From the NCBI GenBank assembly GCA_031292465.1, contig JARLHB010000095.1:1-9865 (forward strand): 9,865 nucleotides of DNA, in the 5' to 3' direction. Source of the DNA: Ignavibacteriaceae bacterium (GTDB lineage Bacteria > Bacteroidota > Ignavibacteria > Ignavibacteriales > Ignavibacteriaceae). Positions 1-6,256 of the stretch are shown one piece after another. A program made the translations under genes and the position numbers. Numbering within the stretch: the first letter of the stretch is position 1; every line of letters starts with the position of its first letter. The notes beneath the pieces are model-generated. The model was not told the DNA's origin and did not search any database. It saw only the letters and a program-made list of their open reading frames with translations.

Positions 1-486
1 GGCGGAGTATGGACGCTGCTTACTTATATGCGGGTAATGAATAAGAATACTCCCCTGTCCATTCACTTTCCGGCAGGCTGCGTGGAAATTGAAAGCATAT
101 ATAATGCTTTTAAAAAAGTATATGCTAAGACAATTCCCTATGAAATAAAATTAAATATTATTACCGGCAGTAAAAGTTATAGGAGCAATGGGGTTACAAT
201 AAAACCTTTTCCTGTTATACATAAAGAATACCTGCATGACGGCATTACTACCAAACAAGTGCCGGCACTCGGTTTCAAATTTACTTATGAGGGCAAAAAG
301 ATATGCTACGGTGGCGATACGGCATATTGTGCAGGCCTTGTTAATAATGCAAAAGACTCAGACCTGGCTATAATTGAAGCCGGGCACGACGAGGACACTC
401 CTGATGATATGCATATGACCGTTAAAGAAGCAAAATCAATAGGATTGTCGGCAAAAAAATACTTCCTTGTTCATGTGCCTGAATAA
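1..486 (+). CDS. metallo-beta-lactamase-fold hydrolase, RNase Z-like (C-terminal part, cut by window edge)
   Basis: The frame is open from base 1 to the TAA at 484-486, giving 161 residues. It has no real start, because the protein begins left of the window. The first residues, GGVWTLLTYMR, look like the helix that follows the HxHxDH metal motif in RNase Z-type and related metallo-hydrolases, so that motif should lie just outside. Visible later motifs are a second metal His in PVIHK (fragment residue 74), the bridging Asp in YGGDTAYC (residue 106), His138 in DMHMTVKEA, and a final His158 in FLVHVPE. This order fits the two-metal (usually zinc) phosphodiesterase or hydrolase fold and suggests a cytosolic enzyme. 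The Met at base 28 is internal and should not be taken as the start. The substrate cannot be told from the fragment; tRNA 3'-processing, cyclic-nucleotide or other phosphodiester cleavage are all possible. The gene converges on the next one with a 3-bp gap. Confidence 0.85.
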   Translation, partial: GGVWTLLTYMRVMNKNTPLSIHFPAGCVEIESIYNAFKKVYAKTIPYEIKLNIITGSKSYRSNGVTIKPFPVIHKEYLHDGITTKQVPALGFKFTYEGKKICYGGDTAYCAGLVNNAKDSDLAIIEAGHDEDTPDDMHMTVKEAKSIGLSAKKYFLVHVPE

Positions 487-489
487 ACA

Positions 490-1293
490 CTAATGTACCA
501 TTGCACCGTATAAATAAACAGTTCCCGAAGGTTTAGTATTATTCCCAATTTTTTCAAGCGTAACAATGTAAGAATAATCCGAATCATTTTTATTTAATGA
601 AGAGTAAGGTATATTGAGAAAAGTTTCAGAGTCATTATTGGAAAGCGTGATAGTCCCTTTGTTATAATATGTACCACCCTTATTCAGCCAAATCTGATAA
701 ACTTTACTTTTGCCGGCTGGAGGTAAATCAGCAACTATAAGGATTGATTTTTGTTCAGAAGGTGAACAGATTACCCTGCCGTATCCATCAGGATTTATAC
801 TCTGCCCTTTTAACTCTGTTGAATAGAAGTCTTTTGATTGTAAAACAGTAAGCAGGTTTTCTTTCAGGCTTAATTCTGATTTTTTTACACTAATCTCCCC
901 CTTCACTTCTTTAATCTGATTATTCAGATTAATTGCAAAAATGGAAATTATAATAATTGATAAAAAGAAAACAAAAGACAAGATTAGTATAAATTTAAGT
1001 TTTATTTTACTAAACCAATAACTAAAAAAAAGCCGGTAAAAAGAATAGTTCCAAATATCTTTTAATTTGGATTCTTTAACATAATCTTCATTGTCATCTA
1101 TGTAAGTATCAATAAACCGGATTGAAAGCGGTGAGCCTTTTATGTCTTTTTTAGCCTGATTGAAAATTTTTCTTAGTTCATTCTCGCCGCTGTTTAAAGC
1201 AGTTTTTAGTTCTTCCAATTCTTCGGGCTGAATTGTATTGAAGAAATATAGTGCGCATAAGGCTTTAAATCTTTCCAAATCGACTACAAACAT
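490..1293 (-). CDS. anti-sigma factor-like membrane protein with RskA-type C-terminal domain
   Basis: 267 residues. Residues 1-50 are a short, acidic helical region (LERFKALCALYFFN, then PEELEELK) resembling the sigma-binding end of anti-sigma factors, but without the HxxxCxxC zinc signature of the ZAS class. A single hydrophobic membrane segment spans about 101-122, followed by a charged coiled-coil-prone stretch (about 123-155). Residues 160-267 match the RskA extracytoplasmic domain: VADLPPAGKSKVYQIWL in the middle and a VTLEKIGNNTKPSGTVYL ending, the typical 'TLEP-G-PTG' close. The expected role is to hold an ECF sigma factor at the membrane until a signal releases it. No sigma-factor gene lies beside it here, so the partner is unknown. 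The start is backed by an AGGTGGAG ribosome site about 8 nt upstream, and the stop is TAG. The fold assignment is good; the anti-sigma role is inferred from the family. Confidence 0.8.
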   Translation of the reverse strand: MFVVDLERFKALCALYFFNTIQPEELEELKTALNSGENELRKIFNQAKKDIKGSPLSIRFIDTYIDDNEDYVKESKLKDIWNYSFYRLFFSYWFSKIKLKFILILSFVFFLSIIIISIFAINLNNQIKEVKGEISVKKSELSLKENLLTVLQSKDFYSTELKGQSINPDGYGRVICSPSEQKSILIVADLPPAGKSKVYQIWLNKGGTYYNKGTITLSNNDSETFLNIPYSSLNKNDSDYSYIVTLEKIGNNTKPSGTVYLYGAMVH

Positions 1294-1335
1294 AATTTCA
1301 TCTCCACCTAATTTTATCTAATCATATAATCTTGC

Positions 1336-1364
1336 CTTATAATATACACATTTAAATTTGTGAA
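1336..1364 (-). promoter_or_regulatory. possible sigma70-type promoter of the anti-sigma-like gene
   Basis: On the minus strand TTCACA (1359-1364) and TATAAG (1336-1341) are separated by 17 bases, each one mismatch from the -35/-10 consensus. The -10 box lies about 43 bases before the ATG at 1293, which would give a short leader containing the AGGTGGAG ribosome site. The region is AT-rich, so a chance match is quite possible. Confidence 0.3.
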
Positions 1365-1546
1365 GTTTGTTAATAAGATCAAAGGTAAAATTTTTGTGCT
1401 AATTCCGGACAAACAATTTTGTAATAAATCGGTACATTGGTTAAAACAAATAAGTGTTTAACTAAAAGGCATGAATAAAAATACCTTTGGGTTGTTATAT
1501 TTAATAAATAAAAAAATAATTTTACAGTAATCAGGTTGATAAAATA

Positions 1547-1969
1547 ATGGCATGGTATCAAAAAGAAATATCGTTAAAACAAAGAAAACGCGGTTTTCAT
1601 TTAATAACGGATGAAATTGTAGATCAGGTACCTGAAATAGGAAAAATTCATACAGGTATAATGCACGTTTTTATCAAACATACTTCTGCTTCTCTTACTT
1701 TAAATGAAAATGCCGATCCCACAGTCCGTAAAGATATGGAAACTCATTTTAACAGAATGATTCCCGAAAATATGCCTTATTATGAGCATGATACTGAAGG
1801 CCCTGATGACATGCCTGCACATTTAAAGTCTGTAGTAATTGGAAACAGTATAACCCTGCCAATAACTAACGGCGCACTAAATATCGGTATCTGGCAGGGT
1901 ATTTATCTCTGTGAACACCGTAATTATAGCAGATCAAGAAAATTAGTAATTACAATTATGGGCGAATAA
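1547..1969 (+). CDS. yjbQ: UPF0047/YjbQ family protein
   Basis: 140 residues, the full usual length of this single-domain family. Conserved blocks are clear and in order: KHTSASLTLNENADPTVRKDM (residues 44-64, with His45), YYEHDTEGPDDMPAHLKS (78-95, with His81 and His92), the IPI-like LPITNGALNIG (104-114), and GIWQGIYLCEHR (114-125), closing with VITIMGE. The three histidines group as a likely metal or ligand pocket in known structures of the family. E. coli YjbQ has been reported to have a weak thiamine-phosphate synthase activity, but the true cellular role is not settled. The protein should be cytosolic and trimeric by family. Upstream AGGTTG gives only a weak ribosome site. A TAnnTTTG-like box (TACCTTTG, 1482-1489), as in Bacteroidota promoters, lies about 57 bases before the ATG, but no convincing -33 partner was found. 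Convergent with the ferredoxin gene. Confidence 0.94.
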   Translation: MAWYQKEISLKQRKRGFHLITDEIVDQVPEIGKIHTGIMHVFIKHTSASLTLNENADPTVRKDMETHFNRMIPENMPYYEHDTEGPDDMPAHLKSVVIGNSITLPITNGALNIGIWQGIYLCEHRNYSRSRKLVITIMGE

Positions 1970-1990
1970 TTTAAAATAGTTTTGCTTACA

Positions 1991-2003
1991 ATGCTTTCAG
2001 CAT
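1991..2003. terminator. weak small hairpin between two convergent genes
   Basis: ATGCT and AGCAT form a 5-bp stem around a 3-base loop inside the 51-bp gap between the convergent yjbQ and ferredoxin genes. There is no clear T-run on either side. It could help end transcription from both directions but is weak and may be chance. Confidence 0.2.
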
Positions 2004-2020
2004 CAGAACCAGCCATTTTA

Positions 2021-2368
2021 TTACTCATAACCCCATTTCTTTTTATTTTCTAAAACTTCTTCCGGGGTCGGCATTTTCTGATCATCCGGCCTTTTGGGCA
2101 CTATACGAAGTTTACCAACAATACGTGAATTTATTTCAATATCCCCGCTAAATATATCCGGCACCATATCTTCCGGGAAAATTGCCTCCCATGGGCATTC
2201 GGGAACACACGCATTGCAATCAATACACTCATCTGAATCAATTAATAACTGATTAGAAGGAATGGATGGATCATCTCCTTTGTATTGATAAATGCAGTCA
2301 ACCGGGCAAACCTGTGTACAGGCTATATCCATACAATCAAGGCACAATTTTGTTATAACATAGGCCAT
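2021..2368 (-). CDS. fdxA: seven-iron ([3Fe-4S][4Fe-4S]) ferredoxin, FdxA-type
   Basis: 115 residues, with nine cysteines at 9, 12, 17, 21, 25, 48, 51, 54 and 58. The spacing is the same as in the Azotobacter FdI/FdxA family: CxxCx4Cx3CPxxC in the first half, then CxxCxxCxxxCP. By analogy Cys9, 17 and 58 would hold the [3Fe-4S] cluster, Cys21, 48, 51 and 54 the [4Fe-4S] cluster, and Cys12 and 25 would be free. The loop between the halves (residues 26-47) is about 8 residues longer than usual. The tail (IFPEDMVPDIFSGDIEIN) also fits the family. It is a small soluble electron carrier; the partner enzyme is not visible here. The start is supported by GGAG 6 bases before the ATG. It lies alone, convergent with yjbQ and followed upstream by the long spacer, so it is probably transcribed singly. 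Confidence 0.93.
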   Translation of the reverse strand: MAYVITKLCLDCMDIACTQVCPVDCIYQYKGDDPSIPSNQLLIDSDECIDCNACVPECPWEAIFPEDMVPDIFSGDIEINSRIVGKLRIVPKRPDDQKMPTPEEVLENKKKWGYE

Positions 2369-2508
2369 AATAACTCCATTAGAAATAAAGATAATTTGTC
2401 TGTAAGCTCATTTAAAGCCATCCGCAATGGCAGGTAAATGTATAAGATTATTACAAACTTAGGTGTTAGTTAAAGCAAAGATGAAATAATTTGGAAATTG
2501 AAAAATTC

Positions 2509-2537
2509 AAAGATTGAAAGATTGAAAGATTGAAAAA
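2509..2537. repeat. 8-bp tandem repeat (AAAGATTG)
   Basis: Three perfect copies of AAAGATTG sit at 2509-2516, 2517-2524 and 2525-2532, followed by a degenerate copy (AAAAATCG). Looser GAAATTG/GAAAAATTC copies lie just before. Such A/T-rich short tandem repeats are common between genes in Bacteroidota-type genomes. There is no spacer structure, so it is not a CRISPR. Confidence 0.85.
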
Positions 2538-2717
2538 TCGGACAAAAGACCAATAATCAACATGATTCTTATATAACGGTATGATTTTACATATTTCAAC
2601 ATAAACAGTCTGCGGAAAGCCTGAACCAAATGATGTCACGGCTGGAAGATATGGTATCAAAATGTACAATTGGTAATGAAAATGCTATTATTTATAACTA
2701 ACATTTAATATCTCAGC

Positions 2718-2762
2718 TATAGTCAGCTAATTTCCTTATATTATTGAAGTTAGCCGACTATA
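2718..2762 (-). terminator. hairpin downstream of the GHL10 gene, possible terminator
   Basis: Arms 2718-2733 (TATAGTCAGCTAATTT) and 2747-2762 (AAGTTAGCCGACTATA) pair over 16 positions, with one mismatch and one G-U, around a 13-base loop. The hairpin begins 13 bases after the stop of the minus-strand GHL10 gene, which suits a transcript end or 3' stabiliser. No U-run follows on the minus strand, so it is not a textbook intrinsic terminator. Confidence 0.5.
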
Positions 2763-2775
2763 AGTACTTATTACT

Positions 2776-4281
2776 TTAATATCCGTTTATACGTATAGTA
2801 ACTATAACCGGAGCGCTCTCATTATTAAGCCTGTCAACAGCAGTAACTGCATAAGTATATTGAAGTTTACTTTTTTCAACAGTGGTATCTGTAAACGTTG
2901 TTTCATTACCGTTTTGAATACATAGTATATGTTTAGCTTCATCCACGTTAACCTGCCCGCGGTAGTCAAACCTGTAAATTACGTACTTATATGCCGTATC
3001 ACCGTCGGGAGCACGTAAAGGCTTATCCCATTTTAACACAACCGGCAAATCCATCTGTTTAGCTGTCAGATTGCCCGGGGAGCATGGTTTAACAGAGTCT
3101 ATCCAGCTCATTGAAGGCAGTAAAGAGGGATATTTATAATATAATTTTAGCGAATCAGCAAAGTGTGAATAGTTGCCTGCAATCGATTTAGCGCTAAAGA
3201 AAACCGTGCCGTAAGTTTTAATCATCTGGCGGCTTAATTTTATTTGCCTTTCAAGTTCATCAGGCTGGCCTTTATAATCCGGTGATGCCATTTTTGTTGA
3301 ATAAATTCCTACATAAACCTGCCTTTCCCCTGCCGAAAGCGCCCACCATGGCAGCAGACTTGCATAGTCAGCAGCTTTACTGCCAATTTCCCAATATAGC
3401 TGCGGCAAAATATAATCTACTGTTTTATCCTTTAACCATGTAACGGGATCGCAATAAAGGACATCATAAGAATTTAACCCCTTTGTCCTTGCAAATTTAT
3501 TTTCAACTATGCCAAAAGGACTAATGCCAAATTTTACACCCGGCCTTATTGTCATAATGGAATCATGGACTTCTTCCACCATTTTATTTATGTTATTTCT
3601 TCTCCATTCGTCAATATCCTTAAACCTTCCTTTATACTTAGCGAATGTTGCAGCATCCTGGGTAGTAATTTTAGGGGTATAAGGATAGAAATAATCGTCA
3701 AAGTGAATCCCGTCAACATCATACCTGCGGACAACATCTGAGATAACTTTTGCTATGTAATGCGATACTGCAGGTATTCCGGGATTTAAGATTTTAAATG
3801 ACTTAAAAGTAAGCATCCATTCCGGATGAATTTTGGATATATGGTTCTCGGCAATTGGATATTCTCCATTGGTTTTAGCTGCACGGTAAGGATTAAACCA
3901 CGCATGCAACTCCATTCCTCTTTTATGCGCTGCAGATACAGCAAATTCAAGAGGGTCATAGAACGGGCTTGGCGCTTTGCCCTGTTCGCCGGTAAGCCAA
4001 TATGACCATGGTTCATATTTTGAATTATATAATGCGTCGCACTCAGTTCTCACCTGGAAAAATATTGTATTTATACCGGCAGCCTTAAGTTTGTCAAGCA
4101 TATCCGTTAATTCAGCCATTTGCTTTTCAGAAGAAGCGTTTTTATTAGATGGCCAGTCTATATCCGCAACAGTGGCAACCCAGGCCCCCCGGACTTCCCT
4201 TTTAGGGTAAATATATTGACTGAATATTTGATTTGAAAGAACTAATAAAAACAACAGCGTGACAAAGAGCTTATGCCTCAT
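2776..4281 (-). CDS. secreted GHL10/DUF187 family glycoside-hydrolase-like protein with C-terminal Fn3-like domain
   Basis: 501 residues. Residues 1-21 form a signal peptide (MRHK, then a leucine-rich core, ending QIFS with Gln22 next). There is no lipobox Cys, so the product is predicted to be exported as a soluble protein. Residues 28-about 380 match the GHL10 (DUF187, YngK-like) TIM-barrel family: EVRGAWVAT at 29-37, the INTIFFQVRTECDALY strand (70-85), HAWFNPYR (126-133), the likely active-site strand VDGIHFDDYFYP (189-200), GISPFG (252-257) and VDYILPQLYWE (288-298). Residues about 400-500 look like a fibronectin type III domain (LPVVLKWDKP, YKYVIYRF, YTYAVTAVDRLNNESAP). The family is thought to act on cell-wall or exopolysaccharide sugars, but the substrate is not established. 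AGGAT about 11 bases before the ATG supports the start. Divergent from the phosphatase-kinase operon across an 84-bp gap. Confidence 0.92.
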   Translation of the reverse strand: MRHKLFVTLLFLLVLSNQIFSQYIYPKREVRGAWVATVADIDWPSNKNASSEKQMAELTDMLDKLKAAGINTIFFQVRTECDALYNSKYEPWSYWLTGEQGKAPSPFYDPLEFAVSAAHKRGMELHAWFNPYRAAKTNGEYPIAENHISKIHPEWMLTFKSFKILNPGIPAVSHYIAKVISDVVRRYDVDGIHFDDYFYPYTPKITTQDAATFAKYKGRFKDIDEWRRNNINKMVEEVHDSIMTIRPGVKFGISPFGIVENKFARTKGLNSYDVLYCDPVTWLKDKTVDYILPQLYWEIGSKAADYASLLPWWALSAGERQVYVGIYSTKMASPDYKGQPDELERQIKLSRQMIKTYGTVFFSAKSIAGNYSHFADSLKLYYKYPSLLPSMSWIDSVKPCSPGNLTAKQMDLPVVLKWDKPLRAPDGDTAYKYVIYRFDYRGQVNVDEAKHILCIQNGNETTFTDTTVEKSKLQYTYAVTAVDRLNNESAPVIVTIRINGY

Positions 4282-4365
4282 TTTTTATCTATCCTAAAAG
4301 AATTTATTTTTAAAATCAGGTTAATATTAAAAAATAAATTTACGAAATTTTAGAATACCATATTT

Positions 4366-4857
4366 ATGATAAACAAAAAGATATTATTTGTCTGCCTTGG
4401 AAATATATGCCGGTCCCCCGCCGCCGAAGGAATTATGGCTTCTGTTATTAAGAAAAACGAAATGGAAGAATTCATTATGGTCGATTCAGCCGGGACAATA
4501 CCATACCACCGGGGTGAATTACCGGATCAGCGTATGAGAAGCCATGCCCTTAAACGCGGTTACAGCCTTACGCACCGCTCAAGAATGTTTGACCCTGAAA
4601 AAGATTTTGATTTTTTCGATTATATAGTTGTAATGGACGGCCAGAATTACACGGATATTATATCCCTTGACAAAAGGAAGGTTTACAAAGACAAAATCTT
4701 CAAAATGATTGATTTCTGCAGTGAACACAGGATAAAAGCAGTACCGGATCCATATTACTTAGGTTCAGAGGGATTTGAAGAGGTTTTAGATATCCTGGAA
4801 GACGGCTGTTCCGGTTTATTCAATAAGGTGAAAGATAACATTGGACTTAGAACTTAG
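4366..4857 (+). CDS. low-molecular-weight protein tyrosine phosphatase family
   Basis: 163 residues, usual family length. The phosphate-binding loop VCLGNICRSP is at 9-18, with nucleophile Cys10, Cys15 and Arg16 (the C-x5-R signature). The SAGT strand is at 41-44, and the general-acid loop VPDPYYLG at 126-133 has Asp128 followed by the tyrosine pair. The reaction is hydrolysis of a phosphate monoester through a cysteinyl-phosphate. It is cytosolic, with no signal or membrane segment. Its last 17 bases overlap the start of the fructosamine-kinase gene, so the two are surely one operon. By analogy with eukaryotic LMW-PTP-A, which can dephosphorylate ribulosamine 5-phosphate on proteins, the true substrate may be a sugar-phosphate adduct rather than phosphotyrosine. 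No kinase or polysaccharide-export genes of the Wzb/Wzc type are nearby. No clear Shine-Dalgarno sits before the ATG. Confidence 0.94.
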   Translation: MINKKILFVCLGNICRSPAAEGIMASVIKKNEMEEFIMVDSAGTIPYHRGELPDQRMRSHALKRGYSLTHRSRMFDPEKDFDFFDYIVVMDGQNYTDIISLDKRKVYKDKIFKMIDFCSEHRIKAVPDPYYLGSEGFEEVLDILEDGCSGLFNKVKDNIGLRT

Positions 4858-5710
4858 GCAAAAAATAACCCAACACACCGGGAGTGAAATAGTCTCGGTA
4901 AAACCTGTTGCAGGCGGCTGCATAAGCGATGCTTTTAAATTGGAAATGGAATCCGGCAGTAGATATTTTTTAAAACTTAACTACATAGCCAACAGGGATT
5001 TGTTTCCTAAAGAAGCTAACGGCCTTATCGAATTAGGAAAACCTGCTATAATAAGAATACCGAAGGTTATTTTATCCGATTGCTCATTTATTCTGATGGA
5101 ATTTATTGAATCCGGAGCAAAGACTAAGAGTTTTGCTAAAACCTTCGGTCGTAAATTTGCTGAACTTCACAAATTTAAAGGGCGTTATTTCGGCTTTTAT
5201 GAAGACAACTATATTGGGTCAAATGTTCAGCGAAATATACCCGGCGATGATGAAAAAGAAGACTGGGTAAATTTCTTCTTTACAAAAAGGCTTCTTGCCC
5301 AATACACATTGGCTGAAAAGAATGATTTTGCCACACCCGACCTGACAGACGGAATTCTGGAAATTGAAAAGCGGATATACGGAATATTAAACGGCAGTGC
5401 AGAAAATCCTTGTCTTCTCCACGGCGACCTCTGGAGCGGTAATTATATGGTGGACGATAAAGGCAACCCGGTACTAAGTGATCCGGCAGTATATTACGGC
5501 CACAGGGAAGCCGATCTGGCTATGACAAAATTATTCGGCGGATTCAGGCCCGAATTTTACAGCGCTTATAATGAAGTCTATCCTCTTACTGATGGATATG
5601 AATACCGGGAGGATATATACAAACTATATCACTTGCTTAATCATATGAATTTATTTGGAAAAGGCTACTACAACCAGGTGATGGATACAATAAGAAAATA
5701 TACGAGCTGA
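4841..5710 (+). CDS. fructosamine/ribulosamine 3-kinase family protein
   Basis: 289 residues, matching the roughly 290 of the FN3K family (aminoglycoside-phosphotransferase-like fold). Visible features: PVAGGCISDAFKL nucleotide loop (22-34), ATP-binding Lys45 in RYFLKLN, LMEFIE hinge (85-90), the catalytic HGDLWSGN (194-201, with Asp196 and Asn201), and metal-binding Asp214 in LSDPAVYYGHREADLAM (212-228), with DP in place of DFG as is normal here. The C-terminus YHLLNHMNLFGKGY is also typical. The reaction is ATP-dependent phosphorylation of the sugar of a glycated lysine; bacterial homologues tested were reported to prefer ribulosamines and erythrulosamines. The chosen start is TTG, inside the phosphatase gene; AAGGTG lies 10 bases upstream, and the first ATG is 35 residues in, past the start of the nucleotide loop, so TTG is favoured. 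The overlap points to translational coupling. Confidence 0.92.
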   Translation: MDLELRQKITQHTGSEIVSVKPVAGGCISDAFKLEMESGSRYFLKLNYIANRDLFPKEANGLIELGKPAIIRIPKVILSDCSFILMEFIESGAKTKSFAKTFGRKFAELHKFKGRYFGFYEDNYIGSNVQRNIPGDDEKEDWVNFFFTKRLLAQYTLAEKNDFATPDLTDGILEIEKRIYGILNGSAENPCLLHGDLWSGNYMVDDKGNPVLSDPAVYYGHREADLAMTKLFGGFRPEFYSAYNEVYPLTDGYEYREDIYKLYHLLNHMNLFGKGYYNQVMDTIRKYTS

Positions 5711-5729
5711 CAATATTTTATTCTAAATG

Positions 5730-5755
5730 AAAATTCCCTGCACCGCGAGAATTTT
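5730..5755. terminator. weak hairpin after the kinase gene
   Basis: AAAATTC (5730-5736) pairs perfectly with GAATTTT (5749-5755) across a 12-base loop, starting 19 bases after the kinase stop codon. No T-run follows directly on the plus strand; a run of eight T lies further on at 5780-5787. It may end the phosphatase-kinase transcript, but is too weak to be sure. Confidence 0.25.
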
Positions 5756-5785
5756 AGACACTCACGGCACAGAAAATAATTTTTT

Positions 5786-5953
5786 TTACTGTTTGAATTG
5801 ATAAGTATATGTGTAACCAACAATCCAACCAAATGTGCCCCTAAGTACTGCGCCAATTACAGGGTGATGTCTTTTTTGGGAAGGAGATGCAGTAGCGCAT
5901 AGATATATTAAAATTGATGCTACTGAATAATTAACAGGAGCAAAAAGTATTTT
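5786..5953 (-). pseudogene. possible decayed gene tail (membrane/glycine-type)
   Basis: A 55-codon minus-strand stretch ends in TAA at 5786-5788 and is bounded upstream by an in-frame TAA. It contains no ATG, GTG or TTG, so it cannot be an intact gene. Its end reads HPVIGAVLRGTFGWIVGYT, then YTYQFKQ, and it has a hydrophobic run NYSVASILIYL further up. The pattern of small, glycine-spaced hydrophobic residues with a polar end resembles the C-terminus of a small membrane protein. It may be a remnant cut off when the neighbouring DNA changed, or simply chance; no family was recognised. Confidence 0.25.
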
Positions 5954-6040
5954 TTAGTTTTACTGGTTGTGAGTCATGGCTATATGTTAAGAATTTCTAA
6001 GTCAAAACACTCAAAAAATATCAATTCTTAATTCGGCATC

Positions 6041-6163
6041 TCATTTGTTATTTAGTTGGCACAAGGAATAATTCTTATAATACTCTGTTGTATCTATTGA
6101 TTTTAACTTATCAAATTCCTTAAGTTTATCAATTAGTTGGAGGGAATAGTTGAAAGCAATATA
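6041..6163 (-). pseudogene. possible decayed gene tail (helical, unknown)
   Basis: A 40-codon minus-strand stretch ends in TGA at 6041-6043 and is bounded upstream by TAA, with no start codon suited to an intact gene (one TTG only near the end). It reads NYSLQLIDKLKEFDKLKSID and then TTEYYKNYSLCQLNNK, a coding-like, amphipathic helical sequence with an ending typical of real proteins. It could be the tail of a gene whose body was lost to its right, where the plus-strand helicase gene now begins. The AT-rich base makeup makes chance lysine/asparagine/leucine-rich peptides likely, so confidence is low. Confidence 0.25.
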
Positions 6164-6179
6164 TTAGGTTTATTCTAAT
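6150..6179 (+). promoter_or_regulatory. possible promoter of the helicase gene
   Basis: TTGAAA (6150-6155) and TCTAAT (6174-6179), each one mismatch from the -35/-10 consensus, are 18 bases apart and end 77 bases before the helicase ATG. A perfect TATAAT also lies at 6076-6081 but lacks a well-spaced -35. In DNA this AT-rich, such matches are expected by chance fairly often. Confidence 0.25.
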
Positions 6180-6256
6180 AAAGGACAGGGAATGATGATT
6201 ATTTATAGTTTAACAATAAAATATGCAAATAATTCCGAATTTAGGGTATGATTTAG

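Larger units (their letters stand above)
2369..2775. other. 407-bp intergenic spacer between ferredoxin and GHL10 genes
   Basis: No intact gene is visible. The left part should hold the minus-strand ferredoxin promoter, but no clear boxes stand out. The middle has an 8-bp tandem repeat (listed separately) and the right end a hairpin (listed separately). At about 2588-2701 the plus strand has a 38-codon open stretch ending in TAA with no good start; its end (AESLNQMMSRLEDMVSK) faintly resembles the tail of a coiled-coil receptor such as a chemotaxis transducer, but another frame over the same bases (GKPEPNDVTAGRYGIKMYNW) reads equally well. A 67-codon minus-strand frame across the repeat consists largely of repeat-derived residues and is not believed. 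Confidence 0.6.
5711..6256. other. 546-bp gap without an intact gene; composition boundary
   Basis: This gap separates the left block, roughly 38-48% G+C by hand counts of a few lines, from the helicase gene at roughly 20-38% and mostly under 30%. It holds two minus-strand open stretches with stop codons but no start (listed separately), a 7-bp AAAATTC/GAATTTT hairpin just after the kinase gene (5730-5736 and 5749-5755), and a 9-bp perfect inverted repeat TTAAGAATT/AATTCTTAA (5987-5995 and 6023-6031). Its right end should carry the helicase promoter. I see no tRNA, integrase, transposase or clear direct-repeat attachment site in it. Confidence 0.6.

Noticed and set aside
1440..1462. GTTAAA/TTTAAC inverted repeat upstream of yjbQ
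   Set aside because: Only 6 bp per arm in AT-rich DNA; expected by chance.
1379..1561. 60-codon minus-strand open frame
   Set aside because: Lies in the AT-rich spacer and overlaps the start of yjbQ; the residues show no family pattern and it has no ribosome site.
2490..2540. CRISPR-like repeat array
   Set aside because: Repeats are 8 bp in direct tandem with no spacers.
2466..2669. 67-codon minus-strand open frame
   Set aside because: Its last third is produced by the 8-bp tandem repeat (SIFQSLNFSISK), a common artefact; the rest resembles nothing known.
3786..4210. Two open frames inside the GHL10 gene, one on each strand
   Set aside because: Fully inside a well-supported 501-residue gene in other frames.
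5668..5856. 62-codon minus-strand open frame over the kinase end
   Set aside because: Overlaps the conserved kinase C-terminus and has no coding-like pattern; another frame of the same region looks more like a gene remnant.
6056..6074. TTGGCAC resembling the -24 half of a sigma54 promoter
   Set aside because: The matching -12 TTGCA element is absent at the required distance.
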